From Lumnitzera littorea (taxonomy: Eukaryota > Streptophyta > Magnoliopsida > Myrtales > Combretaceae): 64,000 nt of DNA. A model generated the notes under the pieces. That model searched no databases and had not been told where the DNA came from. It saw nothing but the letters and a program-made list of their open reading frames with translations. Location of the stretch: contig JAMXBB010000001.1 in the NCBI GenBank assembly GCA_024138015.1, positions 135,865,188-135,929,187 of the forward strand. Direction: 5' to 3'. Shown here one piece after another: positions 11,891 through 23,858 of this stretch. How positions within the stretch are numbered: position 1 is the first letter of the stretch; every line of letters begins with the position of its first letter. A program made the translations under genes and the position numbers.

Positions 11891-13170
11891 AAAACACATA
11901 TGTTGTTACTAATAAAGGAAGAGTTTTTTTAGAAATAATTGATTAAATTAAAGATATAGAAAAATAAAGAGAATATTTACTCAAAATTAGAGAAATGCTA
12001 ATGAATAAAAGAGAAGATTCAAATAATGAAGAAATTTATTCATTAGAAAAAATTTATAATAGATTTTTAAGAAAAAAATCCAATAATTGTAAACACTCTT
12101 CAAGAAGAAATCAATAAAATAAAAAGAGAAATTAAAGATAAAATATAATAGTCTAGAAGAAAAAATACAAAAAAAAATTGAAAGTGATGATTTAAAATTA
12201 GAAAAAGAAGAAGATATTCAAGAATCAAGAAAAGAAAGTAAAGAATATGTCAATATGATCAATAGAATAAATATTAAAAAATGGTATGTCAATTATTATT
12301 ATCTATTCAAAATAATTTCAAGATAAAACTAATTGCTCTTTTAGATTCATGTGCTAATCAAAATTGTATTCAAAAAGGTTTAATTCTTATAGAATTTTAT
12401 GAAAAAACTTTGAAAAGATTAGTTTCAGTCAATGGTTCAAGATTAAATATTAATTATAATATTCCTACAATCAAGATTGTTCAAGATGAAATTAATTTTA
12501 AAGCATCTTTTATTTTAGTTAAAAATATAAATAATTCAATGATTTAATGTATTCTATTTCTTACAATGTTATATCCATTTCAAATAACTGCTCAAGGTTT
12601 AAAAACTCAAGTTAAGGATAAAAAAGCAATGTTCAAATTTATTAGTTCAATGAAAGAAAAAGAAGTTAATTTATTAAAAAATAATATAATTGATCAAATA
12701 GAAATAAAATTAAAACAAGTTAATTTTCTCAAAGAAGAATTAGAATAAAAGAAAATCTTTAGTTAATTAGAAAAACCAAAATTAAAGAAAGAATAAAAAT
12801 CTTACAAGAAATTTTTGAAAAAGAAACTTGTTCTAAAATTCCAAATGTCTTTTGGTCAAGAAAAAGCATATAGTTAAACTACCATATATTGAAGAATTTA
12901 TGGAAGATAAAATTCCTACCAACGATCGAAAAGGAAATTTTATCTATTATTCTTTATATATCTAAATTTCAAGATGATTTTTTTGGTAAAATTTTTTTTG
13001 TAAGAGTCGATTGTAAATTTGTAAAAGAAATTTTACTCAAAGATGTGAAAAATTTCGTTTTAAAACAAAATTTTGCAAACGTCGTAAGCTATTTTATTTG
13101 CTTTTGATTTCGATATCGAATAAAATCCAATTCACTTCTAAATTTCTCATCTAGAGAATTTCTTCAAGGA
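11891..13170 (+). pseudogene. Pararetrovirus coiled-coil, protease and RNase H remnants with RT core missing
   Basis: In plus orientation this reads: decayed coiled-coil (11940-12270); an aspartic-protease frame 12281-12547 with LIALLDSCANQNCI (D-S-C where the active site usually has D-S-G); a Lys-rich linker (12566-12748); a trace of the start of reverse transcriptase (about 12840-12905); then directly an RNase H-like end (about 12915-13170). The RT core with its catalytic aspartates is not present. The jump near 12905-12925 marks a large internal deletion. Many stops are present. Confidence 0.65.
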
Positions 13171-13172
13171 AA

Positions 13173-14260
13173 AAATGTCGAGACCAAAGATAAAAGTTGA
13201 TTATGTGCTCAAATTATCTCCTCTAACTTCATCAAAACCCAATAAAAGACCACATATTCCATCTACTTATATTAAAGCAATCACGTCATCATTTTTATCA
13301 GTTGATTTTCCTATTTAAAATCATTTCCAACTGTTTAATCCTATTTATCAAGCAAAACCTGTTAATATTCCAACCAAAGATTATTTTCAAAAGAAAAATA
13401 TTCAAATTATGTTTCCAATATAACCAGAGACATAAAAAAGATTCAATGAAAAATCTTCTTTTGAAATTGTTCAAAAATATTTTCCAAAAGACTTTCATTT
13501 TCAACCAACTCAATCATAGAAAAATAGAAAATTTTATAAATTCATTCTAGTTGATATTGATAGTATCGAGCAGTTTTATCAAGATGAAGATAAAGATATT
13601 ACTTATTTAAAATGCAAGATTAAGAAGGTTATTCAATCGAAGCAATGGGGATTATCTCTATGGAATACCAAAATGTTTTCTCAATCATTTGATCCACCAA
13701 CATATGATTATTATGATTATACCTAAACTTAGGAAATTATATTTTATATAAAAAAGTATTCTCATTTATGGTTCATTCAATTAAAGACTACTTAAGAAGA
13801 CTTTCTAACATGGTTTGCAAATTGGTTCAACTATTTTAGTCCATCAGAAAAGATTCTTCTAATAGAAATATTTCAAGGATTAGAACATTGATCAATGAAT
13901 AGCAATATAGACATTAGCGAAGAAGAATATGGTCAATCGTATATTTCAATAGCTTACAGAGTTAAATGCTAGAAAAAGTTCAATACTAATATGGTAGATG
14001 CCAGAACTGTTCTAATATACTTTGATCAAAATAAAAAGTGTTAAACTTACACCGATGAATTTTTAAAAGTAAAAACTCAAATTCAAGTAGATTTATAGAG
14101 ACCTCAGATCCTTAAAATATAAAAGAAAAATATTTAAAATAACCTCAAAGCTATTAGAAGAAAATAGTTCTGATAACAATGATCCAAATCAAAATGAGAA
14201 TGATTGCTATGGAATCAATCTCTCTCAATATGATTAAATTAATTTTGTTCAAAATGTGAG
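13173..14260 (+). pseudogene. Decayed open frame downstream of pararetroviral RNase H
   Basis: An ATG at 13173 opens a frame right after the RNase H remnant. The frame breaks near 13310 but continues in pieces to about 14250, with a run of charged residues near the end. Its product is unknown. A second ORF after the polyprotein fits the two-ORF genome plan described for florendoviruses, so this family is a candidate. That is an inference from layout only. Confidence 0.45.
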
Positions 14261-14414
14261 AATAGACTAGTGTGTTTGCTCAAATTGTTCAATAATTAAT
14301 TTTGTTCAATATGTTAGAAAAGAAGTATAAATTTTGTTTAATCAAAACATATTTGTTCAATATTAAAAAATTTTAGGATATCTTAGAAAATATTAGAAAA
14401 TTTTCTAAATGTTT

Positions 14415-15974
14415 AAAATGATATAAGTACAAAGATAAGTTTATGTGAAGATTACTTATCTCTTGTGAAAATAAATTCACAAGATAATTATTCAACAATT
14501 TTTCATCAAAGATATTAGACAATGGAGTCACATCAAGTTTAGTATATTGGATTTTCTCAAATGGAAGGACATCAATGGATTTCTCAAATGAAAGGACATC
14601 AAATATTCAAGATATTATCAATTATTTAAGACCTTTGATCATTACAAGTTTATCGCATACAAAGCATGTTTAATTATCTCTTCAAAAGCATTTAACACAT
14701 CAACTTTAAATTGATTAACAACCATCTAAGACAAGTGAAGATGCATATCATATATCAAGACAATTGTTTATATCAACTGTTCATCTAAATGGCGGACAAT
14801 CAAATGTTCAAAATAAATTAAGATAGTACAACTATTCATCTAAGTAACCGACATTCAATTGTTCAAGATAAATAAAGATAGTATAACTATTCATTAAAAT
14901 GATGAATAACCAACATTTAAGAAAAAGCAAGAAGTACAATAATTTAGAATAAATAACAAGTGCTTACATATTAGTATAAATAGAAGAAGAAGCAAGCAAA
15001 GGAAGGCATCACAATTACGACTGAATATAAAAAATATCACTAAATAAAAATCCCTCTAGTTTTCTAAATATTTTCTTAGTGTTCTCAATATGAATTAAGA
15101 GTGTTCCAATATTATCGTTCGTGTATCCCTTCTACCTTCTACCTTCTATCTTCCATCAATATAAAAAGATTCTTATATTTCAATTTCAAGTTTCAAGTTC
15201 AAGTATTTCAATTGAAGCTTCTCGTTCAAATTTTACCTTATATCAAAAGATTCTCAATAATATTTGAGTTTTCTTATTTATTACTATGTATGCTTTGAAA
15301 GATTATATTAATCATTATCTAAATCTTATAGCAAATAACAAATATAATCAAATGTGTATGAAAATTCAAATTAATTATTTTAAAAAAATATTGTTAAAGA
15401 TCTCAAAATGGATCATTATCGAGATAAGTTTTTCAAAGCTTGTTTACAACGTCATCAAAATTTAATTTTAAATTATGAAAAGAATATACTTAAAAGTAAC
15501 AAAAAAAAAAATTATCATGAAATGATATCAAGAGTTTGTTGTTAAAATATTTCAAAAATATTAATCAAAATGAATCAATTTATCAATGCTGTAGAGAATT
15601 TAGCATTAAAAGATATAAGATCTGTTGTTAGATATATTTTATATATAGAAACAAAACAATGAAGAAATATTCAAGAATTAATAAGACTTATTCAAGAAAA
15701 AAGAAGAGAAAATGTGTTTATTGAAATAGATAAAGATAGATTTTATTCATTTTTTATAAATGCTTTTAGACAACAATTAAGATAATTAGATAGTATTCAT
15801 CCAACTTTTTTAGAAAGTTGCAATAGGACCATAAGATAAATGAATGTTTAAATTTAAAGATATCGTCAACTTCAAAATCAAAATAATTAAAATAATCAAA
15901 ATAACCATTAAAACATTTTATACAAACTCATCCTATCATCCTACTACACCGACCATCGATCCTATAGAAATTAG
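14415..15974 (+). mobile_element. Endogenous pararetrovirus promoter/leader segment, right inverted arm
   Basis: This is the plus-oriented counterpart of 6690-8285. It holds the promoter region, TATAAATA (14975-14982), a leader and a leader-side frame (about 15270-15840) with internal stops. It ends in ATAGAAATT exactly where the left arm continues into its primer site. Here the sequence runs instead into (TA)n, so the primer site is lost. The preceding coding remnants (11891-14260) are collinear with it and form the longest ordered viral piece. Transcription would run rightward, in the direction of the Mpv17-family gene. Confidence 0.78.
14975..14982 (+). promoter_or_regulatory. TATA box of the right pararetroviral promoter
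   Basis: TATAAATA lies in AGTATAAATAGAAGAAGAAG, identical to the left-arm box. Upstream are AT-rich blocks shared by both arms. The likely transcript start is some 25-35 bp downstream. Confidence 0.6.
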
Positions 15975-16716
15975 TATATATATATATATATATCAACACA
16001 TCTCAATTTTGAAATTTGTTAACTATAATTTCAAATTATTGGAAGAAAAATATCAATAAGCTTTTTGATACGAAAATTGCTACCCAATATGAAAATGGAA
16101 GATGATATTTAGCGTTAAAATGCATATATCTATTCATGGTGCAATGAAAATTAAATAAAAGCCCATTTGCAAAAGTAAAACATTTTTCTTCTTCACCCTT
16201 ATTTATTCCAAAATCTTTATATTTCATTTCTCCTTCTTTCATGAAATCCCTAACTTTATGTAAAGTAAGTAAATAGTGTAAATTTCTTTTTTATTTATAT
16301 TCCTTCTTTTATACAATTTGTAAAAAATGTGAGCTAAATATGGAAGAAACCATATAGGATATTAGTTTAATGTGGGAACTTAAAAAAAAAATCTTAATAT
16401 CCTAATTTTATAGAATTAAAATGTTTTACTTTTCTTATGGGGATAAATTGAATAATCAAAACCCAATAAAGGAGGGAAATTAGATAAATTGACATTAAAT
16501 ATTTATAAAAAAATGGTGATTTTAATTTTGAGTGAAGTTTTGGTTATTTAATTAAAATATAGATGCGTAAGACAGAAAGAAAAGTATTAATATTATAGAT
16601 TATTAATGAGAATAGATATGTTATAAATTAAAACATATTATTAATGACAAATTTAATGACACCATAAATCAATGATTCAAATTTAAAATTACTAATGGAA
16701 ATGACATTAATAAATT
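15975..16716 (+). repeat. Long direct repeat, copy 2
   Basis: Starts in (TA)n (15975-15992) and parallels 4509-5256. Internal similarity is high but with indels (for example an extra TTTAATGT near 16369). It loses similarity to copy 1 at about 16717, where a 20-bp inverted repeat of an internal segment and then a Helitron-like element follow. Confidence 0.8.
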
Positions 16717-16739
16717 AATGGGCTTTTATTTAATTTAAA

Positions 16740-17371
16740 TCAATGTAAACTATTATACTATTTAAGGATACAAAAATAATTACAAAGGGTATTATAGTAA
16801 ATTTATAGATTACCTATTTTTAACCTTACTATCAATGTTTTCTCTTCCACTCCTCTATTATTCTCTCCTCATTCTTCTTCTCTCCCACATTTCCCTTTAG
16901 TTTCTCTTTAACCTTTCTTCTCATGATTTCATATAACCGACAATCTACTATTATTCACACATAAGTCACAAAGTATAACTACCGGTAAAATAGAATATGA
17001 CATAATTTACTCTAAATAAATCAATTCATACCTTAATTTTTGAAAACTAAGATATGACATAATTTACTCTAATTTAAAGTATAACAACGTGTGAAATAGA
17101 GGTGTAAATGAAAAAAGAAAATTCCATCACTATTTATATTGGTAAGAACATTCACATATAATTTTTCTTCCCTTTTTATTTTTTTATACTAATATATAAT
17201 TATTTTAAGAGACCTTACTATGTCATTTTTCCTATGAATTTATGTTTTTACTTCTTTCTTTTTTGCATTATGAACTGTTATAATTTAATTCAATAATTAT
17301 TTTATATTTTAAATTTTATCATATCGTTATTTTTATTTTTTGCACACGCATTGCGAGTGCACATCCGCTAA
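16740..17371 (+). mobile_element. Short non-autonomous Helitron-like element
   Basis: The 3' end has a hairpin, GCACACGC-ATT-GCGAGTGC (17342-17360, one mismatch), then a short spacer and CTAA (17368-17371) followed by T. This is the Helitron 3' signature (hairpin, then CTRR, inserted before T). A candidate 5' end is A|TC at 16739/16740, beginning TCAATGTAAACTATTATACT. The interior is noncoding. The 3' end is better supported than the 5' end. Confidence 0.5.
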
Positions 17372-18050
17372 TATTATTAAAGTCAAAAGACCATTAAACA
17401 ACCACCATTTAAAAAAAATTACTATACAATCCTCAATCTTGTAATATATTAACAATAAAACAAACTCTTATATTACTACCTATTAATTTAATAAGGATAT
17501 GTTTAGTTACTTCATATGTATATTTCTTTTTCAACTACTTTCTCTCTTCATATTATTTTTTTCTTCTATTGTTAACCAGATTGTACATATATTCTTGACA
17601 TATTTCTTAGCCCCTACTTTTCCACTTATACCATGACTTTCCTTTCCTAAAGCCAAAATTGTCTCCCCTACATGGTAAAAAAATCACTTTTATTTAAATA
17701 AAATTTATTACAATTTTGTTCATTCCGTTAATGAATTTATTTCATAGCATACATTATCTTTTAATACTTTATTTTTTTGTTTTGAAGAGAAGGCATAAAG
17801 AAGGTATTTACAAGAATAGAGAGTGTGTATGTTCTTTTAGATGATAGGTAAAGAAGGAATTATGACTATGGAAAAGTAAAAGATTTATTTTATATTGGAA
17901 ATGAGAAAATATTTGTTGGTAATCTTTTATGAGATTTTTATAAAGCTTTCTTAAATTTTTTTATTTTAAATAGTGGCACTAAACTACATTTTTTTGTGAT
18001 ATAGCAAACTAACACTTGCATATAATACATAATATGAATTTTTGGCTAAC
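17372..18050. other. AT-rich spacer, nothing recognised
   Basis: Noncoding AT-rich sequence without long frames or clear repeats. Confidence 0.6.
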
Positions 18051-18054
18051 AAGC

Positions 18055-18425
18055 TTCTTATGTCACGTTTGGTACACAGGAATGAACTAAAACAAAATAA
18101 CAATTTGGGGCTTTATTCTCATTCTCCATTTTTTGAAATGCATTTAAAAGGTGGAATCGGAGACTTTAAGAAGGTAGAGTCGCAATTTTATTCCCCTATT
18201 ATTAATTATTATCAATCAAAATTACTTATTTAACTTTCAACCTTATTATGACATTTAATAAGTAGGAATATTTTTTACAATTATTACTATATACGCATCT
18301 ACTTCCATTCATTTCCATTTCATTTTATTTCATGGATATTTTCAAACAAAAGAAATGATTTTTTATTTTGATCCTTGTTCCATTCTATTTTGTTTCGTTC
18401 CATTCTATTTGAAACCATTCATATG
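18055..18425. mobile_element. Possible MITE with degenerate terminal inverted repeats
   Basis: The left end (GTTTGGTACACAGGAATGAA, then CTAAAACAAAATAAC) and the reverse complement of the right end (GGTTTCAAATAGAATGGAAC, then GAAACAAAATAGAATGG) are similar. The GGAATG-rich ends resemble a common type of plant MITE. No clear target duplication was found. The 63-codon frame inside is not a gene. Confidence 0.35.
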
Positions 18426-21400
18426 TATTAAATATAATAATAATACAACTTTATGGAAGGGAAAATCAAACTTTATTCATACCATTAGTTGATTCATATC
18501 CATGTTACAGCCTAAAGTGGCCTTGACATTTATAATATAAATTAAAAACGGTAAAAGTTACTTCAAGTGAAGACAAATTGAATTGATAATATGAATTATT
18601 GATATTAAATTTTTCTTACTCCTTTTTCCACACCTTTGCTTTAGATTATCTGTTTTTATTTCAGACTCTATTATATTGTTGTATTTAATTTTTGTACTCG
18701 CATTGTTACCTTATGCAAAACCTTATATATATTTTTTAAGCAATTAAGATCTAAGTACATTATTTTAGGGCGTTATAAAGGTTATTTGATTATACTAAGA
18801 TTTTACCTTTGGACTATGGGAGTTAGTTGAAGAGACCCTATCAGTGTAGATTCCGAAAATATGATAGTAAATTCATAATATAGCTAAAAAGTTTATCATA
18901 GTAATATTTATAATTAACATGATAATAGAAGTTTCAAAATCCAACATCTCCTACAGAAAAACATCTAAGCATTAAAGTCATTGAATGACATGAAATCATA
19001 CTTCGAAATATACATATTTAATACAATGGAATATATAAATGCATACAACTATAATTAAATTAAATCTCTACATACATATAAAATATATATTAAGTTGACT
19101 AAATAGATTATCAATATGAAAAGGAAAAACAAACGAAACACAACAAAATCCAGAAAGCTAAGCATGGAACATCATGGGGAAAGTAGCAAAAAAAAGTGTT
19201 AAAAGTGGATAAGGAGCATGACAACTAGTATTATCATGCAAAATTAGAAATAATATAGAAACGATATATGTTTTGTTTATCAAGTCAGTTTTAAGGGCTA
19301 TAAAATTACTTCAAGGGCTACATTTCAAATTTTTAGACGAATTGATGAAAGAGGAAATTCCTAAAGGCTTTAGAAAGGACTGGGTGCAAGTTTTGAAGGG
19401 AATAGAAGAAATAGGACTTGATTTGGTATTTTAGGTTCGAGGAGTTAGGTTGTATCTAAAAGTATGCCATCATTGCTTGAAGGAGTAGGCCACGTGCTAC
19501 CCTGTTGACAAGCCCACCACTTACAGCGGTGACTAGAAACATGAAAGCTATTGTGTGTCTGTTTTTAGTCCAATTTTTAATAAATTGCTAAAAATATTAA
19601 ATCATGTCTAAAAATCATGCAACTTAGTATTTTAAGGCATTTTTGCACGTAGGGCTTAGGGAAAATGTTATATTGTTGAAATTTAAAGTGCTTATGTATG
19701 ATCCTTAAGAAATCGCATGCTTTGACGAATTTTGTATTACGTTTTCAAAAACTTAAACAATGCAGTTTTAGTTTGAACTCTTTTTTTTTTTTTTTTTACA
19801 AGCTCCTTAAGGAGCATAATTCACAAAATTAAGAAGTTGAATTTTAGATAAATTTTGTATTTTCTTTGAAATAACGAGCCAAAAGTAAGATTTCTTAAGC
19901 ATTTCTTAAGGGGTTTTGATTGATTTTGTCAATATTTAATTATGAAATTGTTTTTCAAGGTTGTCTAGTGAAGAAAACAAGTAATTTTGAATAGTATAAC
20001 TATTTATCTTGTAAACGAGCTCGAATTTGATGTTCACACCGCATTCTCATGACTATATTTTTATAGATAATTGATGAGTTAAAGTTAGTAGGCTTAAAAT
20101 TCTATAGAATAAAGTTAATTAAAAAGTGGAAATGAGTTTTAGCTATTGATCCTATAAGTGTAAGCTAGCATGTTATGTAACTATAAGCATGCAATTTTGT
20201 TCAATTAAGAACGGGAGTAACTAAGGTAACAATTTGGACATGATGGGGATATTAAAATGAGTTTTGAATTAATGACCTACTTTAAGTTGTTATAGAATTG
20301 ATGGAAAAAAAACTTGACATAAAGGAATTTAATAAGTTATAAGGTGAAAGATTTGGCTTAGAAGATACATCAGAGGGTGCTTGGAGTGAAATTATATAAT
20401 TAGAGGCTCTTAGAAGTTAACTAAGAGGTTATTCTATCATAAATCTTGAGAATTGATTAGACTTAGAAGCTGACTCAGAGATTAATCCTGTTGTGAATCT
20501 TAAGTCGATATGGCTCAGAAGATAACTCGAGAGCTTATCTGTCTAAAAACTCTAAGAGTATCTTAACTCAAAACTTAACTTAGAGGGTATCAAAGATAAA
20601 ATTCACTTATAAAATAATTACAAACTTTCAACACCTAAGTAGTAATGACCTATAAATTAATGCTTAGTCGACTTATTTCTTATGAAGATGAATACATTAG
20701 TAATATTTCATAACTTATATGGAAATTAAAGTGATTAATTAGATAAATATATAAGGTCACTAATGAGGATATGTTTGATAGCCAAGCCTAGTGAGCAACC
20801 AAATTCCAAGTAAATTGGAGTCAATTTTTTATAGCATTTTGAAATACTGTGTCGAAGTACTTAGAGACCCAAGTATATGTACTTGCCTATGCTTTTAAGT
20901 AATTATTTGTATACGTAATCTTATCCGGTTAAGTATTGATATGCTATTGTGGGAGCTAAGCTCTATGTAATGATGATAGTTATTGACCTACTGGAACCTT
21001 TTGTAATTGGTTGATGACTTCAAAATATGGACTAACTCAAACATGACATTTAACTTAGCCTAACATACATTGCATCTCGTTAAGGGAAATAGGTAGGATT
21101 ATTGGGCAAAATACAGACCCCTTTGATATATATAATCTCTCATTGATATAGATAATGAATAGTCTTTTCCTTACTCTTAAATGAACTAAATGACAAGAGA
21201 AAATGTTGCAGCAAAATTTATGATAGTATTTTGAAGGTAGTTATGGGTGAAGGGTATACTTCATTGCATAGGCCTTGGTTTAGCCTTATTCGTACAATCA
21301 TGAAAAAAAAAAAAGTGTAAGTTTCTCAATTTAGATTATAGTAGACATTTCTCTAATTTCACGATAAATTGGTCAATATCCCGCGATAGCATTTGCTTGT

Positions 21401-22880
21401 TTACGTATTATATCTAACTAATTTGATTGATCCTGCTTGCTTTGTAGTGCATATACGCTTCTATCCCATTCCACTTATTAAGATATGATTTGCTCACATC
21501 CCTTTAAATTTTTATGCAGGTCCAAAGTCATACAAAGAGTTCCATCTATTCTTCGATTAGCAACTAATGGGGCGGGGAGGTGAGAATAAAGACAATATGG
21601 ATGGACTTTCATTTTTTTCTAGAGTTTTTTGTTTTTTTGGGAGAAACTAATTTTACCATCTTATGTGACCCAGTAGTTTCTAAGTGCTAGTTTATAATGT
21701 AATTAGAAAAACCTATATTTTTATAAACCCTTATAACTGTAAGTTCGTATATGTATATTTGTATAAAGGATGTGTACCATATGTGTACTACGAAGGTCAT
21801 TTTTAGGGGGTGCTAAATTGGATGCTTCAAAGCAATTAAGTCAAGTGTGCCATACCTTATGTAAACTATGTATATGATGGTAACTTTGAGGCTGGTTTCT
21901 ATCTTAAAATGGTTTATACAGTGAGATAAAACTATTGCTACTTTAGCTATTTGGGACGCGACACCTTATGAGTGCATGACAACCTCAAGAGTTCACACTT
22001 ATTAGTCTACATATATATATGTAGGTATGTATGTACTTACGTACATATACAACTATATATATACACATATAAATATCCAATTTATCATCCTTAGCAACTC
22101 AAACTAAATGATTTATTCCCTTTAAGTTTAATCATCTTTTATATTGAAGTGTACAAGAGGAATTGGTGTTTTATATGCATAACATGATTACATATTGATT
22201 AATAAATTTAAAATGGAAAATGATTATACTTAAGAAGAAACAATCTTAAGTGATTACATAAAGAGGTATTAACAATATTGCTTGGATGGTAATTACCATA
22301 TTGGAAAAACATTTATTTTTAAATAATTTTAAATATAATTTATTTACTTAATTATTCATCATTCTGCCAAGGTTATTGTGATATAATAGTGTGAAATGGA
22401 ATCTATTCCCTCTCTTTCTATAGAAAATTATAAATAACATTTCTAAATTTTGATATAAGTACAAGTTTGCCCCTTAAGTTTTCAAAATTTATAAATCACC
22501 TCATAAACTTTGAATTTTTGATAAATTGTTAAAATAATATAATTATTTTTTTAGTTGAAAAAATTTACATAATAGTGAAAATTTTGAGGACATTAAAGTA
22601 TGCTTTGATAAGTTGAAAGAGGATTGTGTTTCTGCATTAGCACCAAGATTAAAGTTTAAGAATTATTTTGTAATTTATGTGGATTATTTATCAATTTATT
22701 AAAGTTTTATGATATAAATATTAATTTTTTTTTTGTATGAATGGATGAAGTTTATATTTTTCTTAAGTTATAAAAAAATTGAAAAAAAAAAAAGTTGAAA
22801 GGAGTTACACATGTTTAAAAAAAAAAAAATAATTGACGAGACGCACCGTGTACGACTTCGATTTCGATTATGCACGCTTT
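18426..22880. other. Intergenic DNA of unknown origin, possibly old LTR remnants
   Basis: About 4.4 kb with no frame over 60 codons. Between 19.3 and 22.0 kb the composition is less AT-rich. It includes degenerate phrases around CTCAGAGG/AACTTAGAG (20380-20600) and a GGGACGCGACACC segment near 21954, which would fit decayed retrotransposon LTR or UTR sequence. No PBS, PPT or paired LTR was found. Short ATAC/GTAC-rich palindromic sequence lies at 22010-22070. Confidence 0.35.
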
Positions 22881-23011
22881 AAACAAACGTGCCACTTAGT
22901 TTTCCTTTGTTCGACCCCCGCGTCTGGGAATTAATAAAACCATCCGCAACTGCGATTGGACTTTCCTTCGCTTTCTCTTCCATTCTCCCACCTTCCAGGG
23001 TAACCCAGAAA

Positions 23012-23821
23012 ATGGCCATTTCATCTGCCATCAAACACCTGAACATACGCTACCTCATACAATCTCAACCTCCTCCTCCTGCTAAAACCCTATTTTCCAT
23101 TAACAGCACTCTTTTCTCGACTCAAACTCAATACTACCGGCAGTACAGGTTCTTTAGCAACTCTAACTTCGTCAACAAACTCAGCTCACTCAAACGGGCT
23201 GTAAGGATAAATCATAAAACCTCTAATTCTTGCACCTGTCCTTCTTCTTCGAAAAAGGAAAACCGAAATGGGTTCTTTAACTGGTATCTGGGTTTGCTCG
23301 AAACACGCCCACTTATTACGAAAAGTGTTTCTTCGTCGCTTATTTACGCTGCTGCCGACTTAACTGCTCAGGTTAATTTTCTAAAGATTGCATCTTCTAG
23401 ACATTTCAATGTTGCTTAGTGTTATTGGATCAATGAACGTTTATCGCATGGTATTATTGAAGTGTCATGTGATTTTGCTCCCAAGTGAATCCTGCGTCTG
23501 TCCATAAAATTTTCCTGACCCATTTATTGATAAAGCAAAAGCCAAACAATCTGTTTGGTAATCTTAGTAAAGAGTGGAAATCAAAGTGGATCCACATATT
23601 TGTATATATATTCTTGCCGAATTTAGAGAACGAATGACGTGGTTTGTAAATTGATAATGATTCACTCTATTTCCATGACATTAGCTTATGATGATTGAGC
23701 AAGTCAGCAGTCCACATCCATCGGCTTGAAATTGCGGCTTGTTGTCTCGTGTCATTAATCACTGCTCTATGTGTGTGTGTGTGTGTGTCTTTCTGTCTCT
23801 CTCTCTCTCTCTCTATATATA

Positions 23822-23858
<37 letters not shown>

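Noticed and set aside
4509..16716. The two 750-bp direct repeats as LTRs of an 11-kb retrotransposon
   Set aside because: No TG...CA ends, no primer site next to copy 1, and the interior is an inverted set of viral pieces rather than gag-pol.
22889..23419. Treating 22889-23419 as a single-exon 176-residue protein
   Set aside because: The first codon is GTG and the last residues lie beyond a splice donor at 23372. The spliced four-exon model restores the full Mpv17/PMP22 fold.
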